From Raoultibacter phocaeensis (lineage in GTDB: Bacteria; Actinomycetota; Coriobacteriia; Coriobacteriales; Eggerthellaceae), in assembly GCF_901411515.1 (NCBI RefSeq), contig NZ_CABDUX010000002.1, forward strand, positions 434,001 through 498,000: a stretch of 64,000 bases of DNA, written 5' to 3'. Below, in pieces: positions 1 through 8,694 of this stretch (position 1 is its first letter; every line of letters begins with the position of its first letter). Both the position numbers and the translations under genes were made by a program. A model generated the notes under the pieces. That model made no database searches. It had not been told where the DNA came from and was given only the letters and a program-made list of their open reading frames with translations.

Positions 1-1298
1 TCGATTGCATGGGTTGCGGCGTCTGCATCGGCACGTGTCCCACCGATTCGCTCGCAATGGTTCCCACTGAGGGCGAACTTGCGCAGCAAGAGGTGTTCGA
101 CTACTGCGTGCAGTCCGTGGCCGATAAGCCCGAGCTGGAAGACGTGAGCGTCAAGGGCAGCCAGTTCAAGCAGCCGCTCCTCGAGTTCTCGGGAGCCTGC
201 GCCGGCTGCGCGGAGACCGCGTACGCGCGCCTCATCACCCAGCTGTTCGGCGACCGCATGTACGTGGCGAACGCGACCGGCTGCTCGTCGATCTGGGGCG
301 GGCCTGCGGCGACTTCGCCGTATACGGTGAACAAAGACGGACACGGACCGGCATGGTCGAACTCGCTGTTCGAGGACAACGCCGAGCACGGCTTGGGCAT
401 GCTCCTCGGCCATGAGGCGGTGCGCAGCAAGCTCGTTGCCGACACCGAAGAGCTCGTGGCGGGAGATGTCAGCGAATCCGTCAAACAGGCCGCTCAGGCG
501 TGGCTCGACTCCATGAACGAGGGAGATGCGAGCAAAGAGGCATCCGCTGCGTATGCGGCCGAACTTGAGAAGGTCGCAGCAGGCGATACGGGTGCGGCCA
601 AACTCGCTTCCGCCATTCTCGAGAACAAAGAGTATCTCACCAAGAAGTCCGTCTGGATCTTCGGCGGCGACGGCTGGGCGTACGACATCGGCTACGGCGG
701 CCTCGATCATGTGCTCGCTTCGGGCAAAGACGTGAACGTGTTCGTGTTCGACACCGAGGTGTATTCCAACACCGGCGGCCAGGCCTCGAAGGCTTCCAAC
801 ATCGGCCAGGTCGCCCAGTTCGCGGCTGCGGGCAAAGATATCAAGAAGAAGAGCCTCGCCGAAATCGCCATTAGCTACGGGTACGTGTACGTGGCGCAGG
901 TTGCCATGGGCGCCAAGCCCGCGCAGACCCTGAAGGCCATCGCCGAAGCTGAGGCGTATCCCGGACCGTCGCTCATCATCGGCTACTCGCCCTGCGAAAT
1001 GCACTCCATCAAGGGCGGCATGGCCAACTGCCAAGACGAGATGAAGAAGGCCGTCGATTGCGGCTACTGGAACCTGCTTCGCTTCAATCCCGCCGCCCCG
1101 GCCGGCAAGAAGTTCGTGCTCGACTCCAAGGAGCCTGCGGGCGGATACAAGGAATTCCTCATGAATGAGGCGCGCTACAGCCGCCTGACGCGTGAGTTCC
1201 CCGATCGCGCGAACGAGCTGTTCGAGCGTAACGAGAAGGCGGCAATGGATCGCTACGACCACCTTCTGAAGCTCAAGGAGGTCTACTCCGAGGCGTAA
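1..1298 (+). CDS. nifJ: Pyruvate:ferredoxin (flavodoxin) oxidoreductase, C-terminal part (5' truncated by window edge)
   Basis: This is the end of a single-chain pyruvate:ferredoxin oxidoreductase, the cytoplasmic enzyme that oxidises pyruvate to acetyl-CoA and CO2 and reduces ferredoxin. About 430 residues are visible of a family that usually has about 1200. The reading frame is open through the left edge, so the first visible ATG is internal. The fragment opens in a ferredoxin-like Cys cluster (CMGCGVCIGTCP), carries another CAGCAETAYARL Cys motif, and then the thiamine-pyrophosphate binding region (GGDGWAYDIGYGGLDHV with NTGGQASKAS). A hairpin terminator follows directly, so this is the last gene of its transcript. 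The family call is firm; the electron acceptor is not determined by the sequence. Confidence 0.95.
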   Translation, partial: DCMGCGVCIGTCPTDSLAMVPTEGELAQQEVFDYCVQSVADKPELEDVSVKGSQFKQPLLEFSGACAGCAETAYARLITQLFGDRMYVANATGCSSIWGGPAATSPYTVNKDGHGPAWSNSLFEDNAEHGLGMLLGHEAVRSKLVADTEELVAGDVSESVKQAAQAWLDSMNEGDASKEASAAYAAELEKVAAGDTGAAKLASAILENKEYLTKKSVWIFGGDGWAYDIGYGGLDHVLASGKDVNVFVFDTEVYSNTGGQASKASNIGQVAQFAAAGKDIKKKSLAEIAISYGYVYVAQVAMGAKPAQTLKAIAEAEAYPGPSLIIGYSPCEMHSIKGGMANCQDEMKKAVDCGYWNLLRFNPAAPAGKKFVLDSKEPAGGYKEFLMNEARYSRLTREFPDRANELFERNEKAAMDRYDHLLKLKEVYSEA

Positions 1299-1320
1299 GC
1301 CTCGGCGTGCGGAGATAAGA

Positions 1321-1356
1321 GAAAGAGGCTTGTCGCAAAAGCAAGCCTCTTTTCTT
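1321..1356 (+). terminator. Rho-independent terminator after nifJ
   Basis: An 11-bp perfect stem (AAAGAGGCTTG pairing with CAAGCCTCTTT), a 9-nt loop and a short T-rich tail lie about 25 nt after the stop codon. Confidence 0.85.
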
Positions 1357-1415
1357 GTATAGTATGCAGATGAATCAGTAACCGTGTACGTATCAAGGAA
1401 GGAAAGAGGGACCCA

Positions 1416-3533
1416 ATGGCAGAATTACCCCTGATCTTGGGCCTGGTAGCCGGCATCATCGCAGCCGTCTACGCAGGTGTCTTGATCACCCGGATCAACA
1501 AGATGCCTGCAGGCAATGAAAAAATGCAGAGCATCGCCGCGGCCATTCAAGAAGGAGCGATGGCGTATCTCGGCCGCCAGTACCGCACCGTCGCCATCGT
1601 CGGCGTTATCGTTGCCATCGTACTGCTCGTTCCCGGCTTCATGGGAGTATCGGGCTTCGGCATCTGGACGGCAATCGGCTTCATCGTAGGCGGCGTCGCA
1701 TCGGCTGCAGCAGGCTTCATCGGCATGCGCATCTCGGTTGCGGCGAACGTGCGCACGGCTGAAGCGGCACGCACGGGCCTTGGACATGCCCTGCGCGTGG
1801 CGTTCCAGTCGGGCACCGTCACCGGCATGTTCGTCATCGGACTCGGGATTCTCTCGGTGTCCGTCATGTCGTTTCTCGTGCTGACGGGCACGGCACCGTT
1901 TGCTGCGCTCGTGGGCCTCGGCTTCGGCGGTTCGCTCATCTCGGTGTTCGCGCGTCTCGGCGGCGGCATCTTCACCAAAGCCGCCGACGTGGGAGCCGAC
2001 CTTGTGGGCAAGGTCGAAGCAGGCATTCCCGAAGACGATCCGCGCAACCCCGCCGTTATCGCCGACAACGTGGGCGACAACGTGGGCGACTGCGCCGGCA
2101 TGGCCGCCGACCTGTTCGAGACCTACGTGGTGACCACGGTTGCCGCCATGCTCATCGGCAACCTCGCCTTCGGTGCCGAGAACATCGTCGTGTCGCTCGG
2201 ATTCCCGGTCGTGATCGGCGTCGCCTCCATCATCGCCTCGATCATCGGCACCGTGTTCGTCAAGATGAGCGAGAACGGCACCATCATGGGCGCGCTGTAC
2301 AAGGGCCTGTGGATTTCGGCCATCCTTGCCATCGTGGCGTTCTTCCCGATCACGAACTGGATGCTCGCCGACGTCACCGTGGTGAACACCGGGCTCGCAC
2401 CGGCCGGCATCACGCCGTTGTCCATTTGGATCTGCGCCGTTATCGGTGTCGTGCTTACTGCGGCTATGGTCTACATTACCGACCATTACACCTCGTCTGA
2501 GAAGAAGCCGGTCGAATCGATCGCGGAGGCTTCCGTGACTGGCCACGGCACGAACGTCATTCAGGGCCTCGCTGTCGGCATGGAGGCTACCGGCCTGCCG
2601 ATCCTCGTGATCGTCATCGCAACGCTGGCGAGCTTCTTCCTTGGCGGCATCTTCGGCATCGCCGTCGCTGCGCTTTCGATGCTTTCGATGGCGGGCATCG
2701 TCGTCGCTATCGACTCGTTCGGTCCCGTGACCGACAACGCGGGCGGCATAGCCGAGATGAGCGGCCTGCCCGAGAGCGTGCGCGAGAATACCGACGCCCT
2801 CGATGCGGTGGGCAATACCACCAAGGCCGTCACCAAAGGCTACGCTATCGCATCGGCGGCTCTTGCGGCCGTGGTGCTGTTCGCTGACTTCACCCACACG
2901 GTAACCGAAGAAACGGGTGCGGCGTTCACATTCGACCTCGCGAACCCCTTCGTGCTCATCGGCCTGTTCATCGGCGGCCTTCTGCCGTATCTGTTCGCCG
3001 CCCGCGCCATGACGAGCGTCGGCAAGGCCGCAGGCGACGTCGTCGAGGAAGTGCGCCGTCAGTTCAAAGAGATTCCCGGCATCATGGAGGGTACGGGCAA
3101 GCCCGATTACGCACGTTGCGTTGATCTTGTAACCAAGGCCGCGCTGCGCGAGATGGTGCTTCCGGCCATGATCCCGATCGGCACGCCCATCCTCATCATC
3201 GTCGTCGGCTTCATCTTACAGGCCGTCGGCTACGACCAGGCGTTCGAATTCACGACGCTCGTGTTAGGCGGAGCGCTTGTGGGTACCATCATCACGGGTC
3301 TGTTTGTCGCCATCTCCATGACGAGCGGCGGCGGCGCGTGGGACAACGCCAAGAAGCTCATCGAAGAGGGCAAGTTCGGCGGCAAGGGCTCGTTCGCCCA
3401 TCAGGCTGCCGTCACCGGTGACACGGTCGGCGATCCGTACAAGGATACCGCAGGTCCTGCGCTGAACTCTATGATCAAGGTGTTCAACATCGTTGCGCTT
3501 CTGCTGGTTCCGCTTTTGGCGCTTCTGGCATAA
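1416..3533 (+). CDS. hppA: Membrane-bound proton-translocating pyrophosphatase, K+-independent type
   Basis: An integral membrane pump of 705 residues that couples pyrophosphate hydrolysis to ion translocation. The catalytic signature is present ([11 protein letters not shown], then [19 protein letters not shown]), as are about 15-16 hydrophobic helices. The loop [11 protein letters not shown] has Lys at residue 470, where K+-dependent enzymes have Ala; in this family Lys marks the K+-independent proton pumps. The ATG is preceded by a purine-rich AAGGAAGGAAAGAGGGA. The gene stands alone between two terminators. In a fermentative or anaerobically respiring cell it would recover energy from biosynthetic PPi as a proton gradient. 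The ion call is an inference from one diagnostic residue. Confidence 0.95.
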   Translation: MAELPLILGLVAGIIAAVYAGVLITRINKMPAGNEKMQSIAAAIQEGAMAYLGRQYRTVAIVGVIVAIVLLVPGFMGVSGFGIWTAIGFIVGGVASAAAGFIGMRISVAANVRTAEAARTGLGHALRVAFQSGTVTGMFVIGLGILSVSVMSFLVLTGTAPFAALVGLGFGGSLISVFARLGGGIFTKAADVGADLVGKVEAGIPEDDPRNPAVIADNVGDNVGDCAGMAADLFETYVVTTVAAMLIGNLAFGAENIVVSLGFPVVIGVASIIASIIGTVFVKMSENGTIMGALYKGLWISAILAIVAFFPITNWMLADVTVVNTGLAPAGITPLSIWICAVIGVVLTAAMVYITDHYTSSEKKPVESIAEASVTGHGTNVIQGLAVGMEATGLPILVIVIATLASFFLGGIFGIAVAALSMLSMAGIVVAIDSFGPVTDNAGGIAEMSGLPESVRENTDALDAVGNTTKAVTKGYAIASAALAAVVLFADFTHTVTEETGAAFTFDLANPFVLIGLFIGGLLPYLFAARAMTSVGKAAGDVVEEVRRQFKEIPGIMEGTGKPDYARCVDLVTKAALREMVLPAMIPIGTPILIIVVGFILQAVGYDQAFEFTTLVLGGALVGTIITGLFVAISMTSGGGAWDNAKKLIEEGKFGGKGSFAHQAAVTGDTVGDPYKDTAGPALNSMIKVFNIVALLLVPLLALLA

Positions 3534-3557
3534 AAGCTTGCACCGAAGTTTGTTTGA

Positions 3558-3592
3558 AAAGGCCGGCAGCGCTGAGCTGCCGGCCTTTTTCT
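3558..3592 (+). terminator. Strong, probably bidirectional terminator between convergent hppA and the LuxR gene
   Basis: A 13-bp perfect stem (AAAGGCCGGCAGC with its complement) around a 5-nt loop is followed by a T run on the plus strand and a short T run (TTTTCAAA) on the minus strand. The two flanking genes converge on it. Confidence 0.92.
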
Positions 3593-5045
3593 ATGCGGTG
3601 TCGTGCCGACCTTCGACAAGATCGATGAGCTCTTGATGGGTGTGCACGTCGAGCTTCGCATAGATGTGGCTCACGTGGGTTTTCACGGTGTTGTACGAGA
3701 CGACGAGCTTCTCTTGGATGAACCGCGCGTTGCGCCCCTGCGCGAGCAAGCTGAATATTTCGTCTTCGCGCGCGGTGAGTCCGTGGGCTTCGCTCAGCAG
3801 ACGGCAGCGTTGCTCGAAATCGGCGGGCCGCTCGCTCGGCGAGAGGGGCGCGGCGGGTTCCACCTTGCGGATCGTGTCGCCGAAGCTGAAGTTGCGCTGC
3901 GTTGCCAGAATGTACACCACGAGGCCGAACACGATGCAGGCGGAAACGGTTGCGATCACGCCGTAGTCGATGTGGTAGTACTGGTTTGCGAGCCGCCCGA
4001 AGTTCGCCCCGATGATCGTTCCGAGCGATGCCATAGCGGTTCCCCAGGTAAGAACCACGAGCGCGTTGGCAACGTTTTTCGCGGCAAGCGCGACGAGCAC
4101 GAAGTACATGAGAATCTCGAAGAGCCCCGTGCCGCTGCTCAGGAGGTTGCTTGCGATCAGATCGTTTTGTGTGCCCGCGATCGAGGGGACGAGAAACCCT
4201 GCGATGCTGAACAGAATGGAAACTCTGAACAGCGCATCCGGATCGAGGGGTTGCTTTCTCGCGAGCCGCACGAGCGCGTAGACGCCGAGCGGAAGGAGGG
4301 CGAGCAGCGGGAAGATGGGCACGCGGTCGGTTTCGGCGAACGTGAGCGTGTATCCGTATATGAACCGGAAGATGATGAGCGTGACGAACACCTGATGGAC
4401 GAACGGCAGGTAAGAGGCAGGTGAGGTGACCGCCGCGTCGGCAGGGGGATCGGCTGCGAGGATCTGCCGTAAAACGGGTCGGGCCGACGAGGCGCAGAGG
4501 GCAAGGGTGACAAAAGGCAGCGCGACGAACAGAAGCAGATTCGCTTCGATAGGAAGCAGCGGGAACAGTATGCGCAGCGCATATGACGCGAAATAGGCGA
4601 ACGCAATGCCTATCCCCAACGTGCGCAGATCGAGGCCCATGCATGCGACTCCTACGAGGACGGCTGCAAGGCTGATGCCGATGGTGATGACAGATGCTCC
4701 TGCAGCGAGCACGAAAAACGAATCGAGATACAGACCCGCAAGCGTGAGGATGGCTCCTGCGACGAGCGTGGCGAAGATTCCCGGGAAGAGGTGCTTTTTG
4801 AGCAGTCCCGGCTTCCAACGGGCTACGATCGCCATGACGATGAGTCCGATGCCTCCCGCTGCGGCGCTGATTTCGCGTGTCCAAGGCGATACAGCGTCGA
4901 ATAGGGGAAATGCGCAGAAGTTCAAAAGCCAGTACTCGGTGAACATGAGCACGAGAGCGGCAAAGCACGCAGCTACGCGCTTTATCCGCTTTTTCGCGAC
5001 GCTTCGCCCCGTGCGCTCATCGCGTCCTGCTGCGGCGACGTGCAC
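3591..5045 (-). CDS. Membrane LuxR-family transcriptional regulator with about 12 transmembrane helices
   Basis: A 484-residue protein with a hydrophobic N-terminal domain of about 12 predicted helices (roughly residues 20-400) and a C-terminal LuxR/FixJ DNA-binding domain (LTAREDEIFSLLAQG followed by VSYNTVKTHVSHIYAKL). This architecture is a large, mostly uncharacterised family in Eggerthella and relatives. Members usually sit beside Tat-exported oxidoreductases and are presumed to sense small molecules in or through the membrane. The GTG start has a strong GAGGAGGAG five bases upstream. It is divergent from the flavoprotein gene, with about 208 bp shared between them, so that flavoprotein is the likely target. 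The ligand is unknown. Confidence 0.9.
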   Translation of the reverse strand: MHVAAAGRDERTGRSVAKKRIKRVAACFAALVLMFTEYWLLNFCAFPLFDAVSPWTREISAAAGGIGLIVMAIVARWKPGLLKKHLFPGIFATLVAGAILTLAGLYLDSFFVLAAGASVITIGISLAAVLVGVACMGLDLRTLGIGIAFAYFASYALRILFPLLPIEANLLLFVALPFVTLALCASSARPVLRQILAADPPADAAVTSPASYLPFVHQVFVTLIIFRFIYGYTLTFAETDRVPIFPLLALLPLGVYALVRLARKQPLDPDALFRVSILFSIAGFLVPSIAGTQNDLIASNLLSSGTGLFEILMYFVLVALAAKNVANALVVLTWGTAMASLGTIIGANFGRLANQYYHIDYGVIATVSACIVFGLVVYILATQRNFSFGDTIRKVEPAAPLSPSERPADFEQRCRLLSEAHGLTAREDEIFSLLAQGRNARFIQEKLVVSYNTVKTHVSHIYAKLDVHTHQELIDLVEGRHDTA

Positions 5046-5094
5046 TCTGCTCCTCCTCGGGTAACGACTTCTATTTCATCGCTTCATTCTAACA

Positions 5095-5136
5095 GGGTGA
5101 TACGGGCGAAACGGCGCATTCAAGCCAAAATCACCC
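5095..5136. promoter_or_regulatory. Inverted repeat in the divergent LuxR/flavoprotein control region
   Basis: GGGTGAT (5095-5101) and ATCACCC (5130-5136) form separated inverted arms. They lie just upstream of a TATGAT -10-like hexamer at 5143-5148 facing the flavoprotein. This is a candidate binding site for the adjacent membrane LuxR regulator. Position and symmetry are the only evidence. Confidence 0.4.
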
Positions 5137-5253
5137 GAGTCGTATGATGAAAAAGGAGCTCCCGCGACGCTACGTTTGTATGCGTCGGATGCGGTTTCGG
5201 CGCAAGCGGAGCGCAATCCGAAGGAAAGAAAACGGTATGCAAGGGAGGAAACG

Positions 5254-6951
5254 ATGAAGCAGGAAACCATGCAGAAAAGTGGGATGAGCCGCCGGGCGTT
5301 CTTGGGGCTCGGTGCCACGGCAGCCGCGCTGGCGGGTGCGGGGCTTGCGGGGTGCGCCCCAGCTGCACCGTCCGCGAGCGCCGAGGGAGGAAGCGGGGCC
5401 GCTGCAGCAACCGATTGGCTCGGAGCCGAACCCGAAATAGCGGAAAGCGATATCGTCGAAACCGTCGACACCGAGGTGCTCGTATGTGGGGCGGGAACGT
5501 CGGGTTTGTTCGCTGCGTGCTCTGCGGCGGAAGAGGGTGCCAAGGTCGTATGCCTCGAGAAGGGCTCCATCGGCGGAGGCGTGCGCGACAACCTCGGCTC
5601 GATCAACAGCCGTCTTCAGAAGGAAGCGGGCGTTGAAATCGACGAGAACGAGATCTGCAACGACCTGACCCGCTACGCGAACAACTACTGCAACCAGCGC
5701 CTGTACCATATTTGGGCTCAGAACTCCGGCGAGGCGATCGACTGGTATCAGGATCGACTCGAAGAGGCGGGTTTCGAGCTGTTCTTCGAGGGCGCCGAGA
5801 ATGCGAAGCCGTCGCGCTACAAGCACTGGCCGACGGGCCATATCCCCAGCTGGCCCGCTGATGCCGAATTCGCCGGGCTCAAAGACGTCGTCAACGGCAA
5901 GATCGTACTCGGCGACTATGCGAAAGAGAAGGGCGTCGATTTCCGTTTCCTGACGCCGCTTGTCAAACTCGTGAAGGAAGGCGATAAGGTCACCGGTGCC
6001 ATTGCGAAGGGTCCCGACGGCTACATCAAGATCAACGCCTCGAAGGGCACCGTGGTGTGCACGGGCGGCTACGCGCGCAACGAGGACATGCTCAAGGCCT
6101 TGCAGCCTCAGACGCTCAGCAAGTACTCGCTGTCCATCGCCATCGATGGAACGACGGGCGACGGCATCAAGTCGTGTCTGTGGGCGGGTGCGCACATGGA
6201 CGAAGCGCACACGGCGATGGTGTTCGACCGCGTTGCCGTCAAGCCCGACGAGTACGGTGGAGCTGAAACGGTGGGGTCGCTGTTCTGGATGGGTTCGAAC
6301 CCGTGGCTCAAGGTCAACCTCAACGGCGAGCGTTTCACCAACGAATCGGCTCCCTACGACTACGTGCTCAACGCCGCCATCGCGCAGCCGCATCATACGG
6401 TTGTCGATATCTGGGATGCGGACTACGCGACTTACCTCGAGCAGTTCGACATCCACGGATGCGCCCGCGTGTATCCTTTCGACAACGGGGCTCCCACCAA
6501 CATGACGCTCGAAGTGACGCAGGGCATCAACGAAGGCCTTATCGAGAACGGCTACATCGTTGTAGCCGATACGATCGAGGAGCTTGCCGAGGGCCTCGGC
6601 ATTCCGGCGGACAATCTGAAAAAGACGGTCGATCGTCAGAACGAGAACTTCGACAACCAGGTCGATCCTGATTTCGGCAAGGAGGATTTCCGCCTGTCCG
6701 CCATCCGCACGCCTCCGTTCTACGGCGTGCGCACCTCGGGCTACATGCTCTGCACGCTCGACGGCATCACGATCAACGAGAATTTCCAGGCTGTTGACGA
6801 GGGAGGCAACGCGATCGAGGGTCTCTACGTTGCCGGCGTCGATTCGGGATCGTATTTCGCCCACACCTACCCGAACATGTCGACTGGCCACTGCTGCGGC
6901 CGATCGGTCACCTTCGCGCGTATGATCGGCAAGGCGCTCGCCGCGAAGTAG
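5254..6951 (+). CDS. Tat-exported FAD-dependent oxidoreductase of the fumarate reductase flavoprotein family
   Basis: A 565-residue FAD-binding flavoprotein. The N-terminus has a twin-arginine signal (SRRAFLGLGATAAALAG) ending in a lipobox-like LAGC, so it is probably exported folded and lipid-anchored on the outer face of the membrane. The dinucleotide-binding motif VLVCGAGTSGLFAACSA starts near residue 72, and the C-terminus has the family's flavin-contact region (GLYVAGVDSGSYF). No N-terminal FMN-binding domain is present, so electrons must come from a separate carrier. The ATG at 5254 has GGGAGGAAACG before it; an upstream in-frame ATG at 5176 lacks a site. The substrate cannot be read from sequence: relatives reduce fumarate, urocanate, cinnamates or drugs. 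Confidence 0.88.
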   Translation: MKQETMQKSGMSRRAFLGLGATAAALAGAGLAGCAPAAPSASAEGGSGAAAATDWLGAEPEIAESDIVETVDTEVLVCGAGTSGLFAACSAAEEGAKVVCLEKGSIGGGVRDNLGSINSRLQKEAGVEIDENEICNDLTRYANNYCNQRLYHIWAQNSGEAIDWYQDRLEEAGFELFFEGAENAKPSRYKHWPTGHIPSWPADAEFAGLKDVVNGKIVLGDYAKEKGVDFRFLTPLVKLVKEGDKVTGAIAKGPDGYIKINASKGTVVCTGGYARNEDMLKALQPQTLSKYSLSIAIDGTTGDGIKSCLWAGAHMDEAHTAMVFDRVAVKPDEYGGAETVGSLFWMGSNPWLKVNLNGERFTNESAPYDYVLNAAIAQPHHTVVDIWDADYATYLEQFDIHGCARVYPFDNGAPTNMTLEVTQGINEGLIENGYIVVADTIEELAEGLGIPADNLKKTVDRQNENFDNQVDPDFGKEDFRLSAIRTPPFYGVRTSGYMLCTLDGITINENFQAVDEGGNAIEGLYVAGVDSGSYFAHTYPNMSTGHCCGRSVTFARMIGKALAAK

Positions 6952-6995
6952 CATGTGCGCAGATGCATGTCTCGAAGAGCATCTGAACCGTTTGG

Positions 6996-7032
6996 CAAGG
7001 CCCGTGCGCATTTGCGTGCGGGCCTTGTTTTT
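6996..7032 (+). terminator. Rho-independent terminator after the flavoprotein
   Basis: A 15-nt arm beginning CAAGGCCCG pairs with its near-perfect complement across a 2-nt loop, followed by five T residues. Confidence 0.92.
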
Positions 7033-7162
7033 AGAGGCGGGCCATGCCGATTGGCAGGATCCGTTTTCGATTTCTGAGTTCAACCCAGCTTGTATGCTGA
7101 CGCGATACGTCCTGTATAGAACATCGAACGTAGTGTACGGTATGGGAACCATGCTGTATTAA

Positions 7163-7220
7163 TATAGATTGTAATCTACATTTACCATAAATTGGTATAT
7201 GATGTAGATCATAATCTACA
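7163..7220. promoter_or_regulatory. Two operator-like palindromes upstream of the AAA/DUF4143 gene
   Basis: The site at 7203-7220 reads TGTAGAT-N4-ATCTACA, a perfect 7-bp dyad. The site at 7163-7180 keeps the same centre with 5-bp arms (TAGAT-N4-ATCTA). Their centres are exactly 40 bp apart. Between them lies a third small dyad, TACCA-N5-TGGTA. The stretch is much more AT-rich than its surroundings and ends 13 bp before the start codon. Confidence 0.65.
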
Positions 7221-7233
7221 ATAGGAGCATGAT

Positions 7234-8475
7234 ATGGATGCACTACGCTATAGTCGCCCTCGCTATGAAAAACTGCTTAACCACTATCTCGACACCGAAC
7301 AGGTGAAGGTGCTCAAGGGCATACGGCGGTGCGGTAAATCGGTGCTTCTCGAAATGCTTGTCGAAGAGCTGAAACGTCGTGGTATTGAAGATAGAAATAT
7401 CTTCTACAAACGCTTCGACCTGTTCGGGCTGCCCGCCGTGCAAGAAGCGGATGCTTTGCAGAAGGAAATTGAGGCAGCCCTGCAGTTGATCGATGAGGGA
7501 TCTGCCTTTTATGTCTTTCTCGATGAGATACAAGAGGTCGTCGGATGGGAAAGAGTGGTACGAGGACTGCATGCCCAACCTGGCGTTGACATATACATAA
7601 CGGGTTCGAATGCTGAGCTTTTTTCTTCCGAGCTTGCTACCTTGCTTTCGGGTCGCTATATCGAACTTGAGATCTATCCTCTTTCGTTTACGGAGTACCT
7701 GCACTTTTGGGAAGAAGCCGGGCTGCCTGCTCGGGATACGGAAAGCGCGTTTCGGCTCTATCTGCTTTACGGAGGCATGCCAAGCCTGTTTTCGCTGAAA
7801 ACCTGGGATGAGGAAGATATTTTCAGAGAGTTGATCAGCATCTACAACACGGTGGTACTAAAAGATGTAGCTCAAAGGCACAAAATTCGCGATCTCGCAT
7901 TGCTCGAGCGACTGGTGAAGTACATCTTCTCTACTTCCGGAAATCTGCTGTCAACCCGAAGCGTTGCAAATTACTTAACCAGTTCAGGAGTAAAAACAGC
8001 ATACGAGACCGTAGATTCGTATTTGTACGCACTTGTACAGGCTTTGATACTGCATGCAGCACCGCAGGGGGGATTGCAGGGAAAAGAGCTATTGCGTCCG
8101 CTGCAGAAGTATTATCCGGCTGATACGGGACTGAGAAATCTTGCGACGAACTTCAGGTTGCAAAACATCGGATTCCAGTTGGAAAACGTGGTTTACATGG
8201 AATTGCTCCGCCGTGGATACGCCATCGAGGTCGGCACGCTCGAAAAGGCGGAGATCGATTTCGTCGCGCAACGCAGAAGCGAGCGCCTTTACATTCAAGT
8301 TTCGGAGACGCTCGGCGACGAAAAAGTCTTCGAGCGCGAGCTTGCTCCGCTCAGGGCGATTAGGGATTCTTTCCCTAAAGTGGTGCTCACAATGGATAAA
8401 CTCCGTGTCGGAACAACCGAAGACGGTATTTTGGTGGGCAGTCTTCTTGAATGGCTGCAGCAAGAGGAGAAGTGA
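7234..8475 (+). CDS. AAA-family ATPase with C-terminal DUF4143 domain
   Basis: A 413-residue protein with a P-loop ATPase domain (Walker A GIRRCGKSVLL near residue 30, Walker B FYVFLDEIQEV near 92). Its C-terminal DUF4143 region contains a nuclease-fold-like stretch (AEIDFVAQ, then LYIQVSE, near residues 340-360). Many gut bacteria carry such single-gene ATPases; their function is unknown and they are usually solitary. The start follows AATAGGAGCATGAT. Base composition is visibly more AT-rich than neighbouring genes, which suggests horizontal acquisition. The palindromes just upstream suggest tight, perhaps self-directed, repression. The alternative of a toxin-like or defence role cannot be tested from sequence. 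Confidence 0.88.
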   Translation: MDALRYSRPRYEKLLNHYLDTEQVKVLKGIRRCGKSVLLEMLVEELKRRGIEDRNIFYKRFDLFGLPAVQEADALQKEIEAALQLIDEGSAFYVFLDEIQEVVGWERVVRGLHAQPGVDIYITGSNAELFSSELATLLSGRYIELEIYPLSFTEYLHFWEEAGLPARDTESAFRLYLLYGGMPSLFSLKTWDEEDIFRELISIYNTVVLKDVAQRHKIRDLALLERLVKYIFSTSGNLLSTRSVANYLTSSGVKTAYETVDSYLYALVQALILHAAPQGGLQGKELLRPLQKYYPADTGLRNLATNFRLQNIGFQLENVVYMELLRRGYAIEVGTLEKAEIDFVAQRRSERLYIQVSETLGDEKVFERELAPLRAIRDSFPKVVLTMDKLRVGTTEDGILVGSLLEWLQQEEK

Positions 8476-8577
8476 GCGGAGCATGCAAGCTACAGGAGCA
8501 AACGGCGACTCCGTGTGCTTTACTCTGGCTGTGAGCTGAGCGCCTCTTCGCAAGCGTCAATTAATAATTCGGAAAGG

Positions 8578-8583
8578 TATAAT
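8578..8583 (+). promoter_or_regulatory. Candidate -10 element for the dmsAB-like operon
   Basis: TATAAT in an AT-rich patch lies about 110 bp upstream of the dmsA-like start. No good -35 hexamer is at standard spacing, so an activator would be expected. The implied leader is about 100 nt. Confidence 0.4.
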
Positions 8584-8694
8584 TAAGAAAGTCTCAAGGG
8601 TGAAAACATAGCCATTAATCTTTGCGGCTCGTAATCTCGATACAGACACCGAACGTGTCACTCCTGGGGGTATTCACAAGGAAGAGGAGGATCA

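Noticed and set aside
1425-2897. 490-codon open frame on the minus strand inside hppA
   Set aside because: Asp/His/Arg-rich antisense shadow of a high-GC gene; no ribosome site and no domain, while hppA on the plus strand is unambiguous.
3484-4968. 494-codon minus-strand frame overlapping the LuxR gene
   Set aside because: Alternative frame of the LuxR gene, Arg/His-rich and without motifs.
5170-7152. 660-codon minus-strand frame across the flavoprotein
   Set aside because: Shadow of the flavoprotein; no start signal, no recognisable motif, and it runs through the terminator.
8590-8694. Riboswitch in the leader of the molybdoenzyme operon
   Set aside because: The leader is long enough, but I could not find a conserved aptamer structure such as a molybdenum-cofactor motif.
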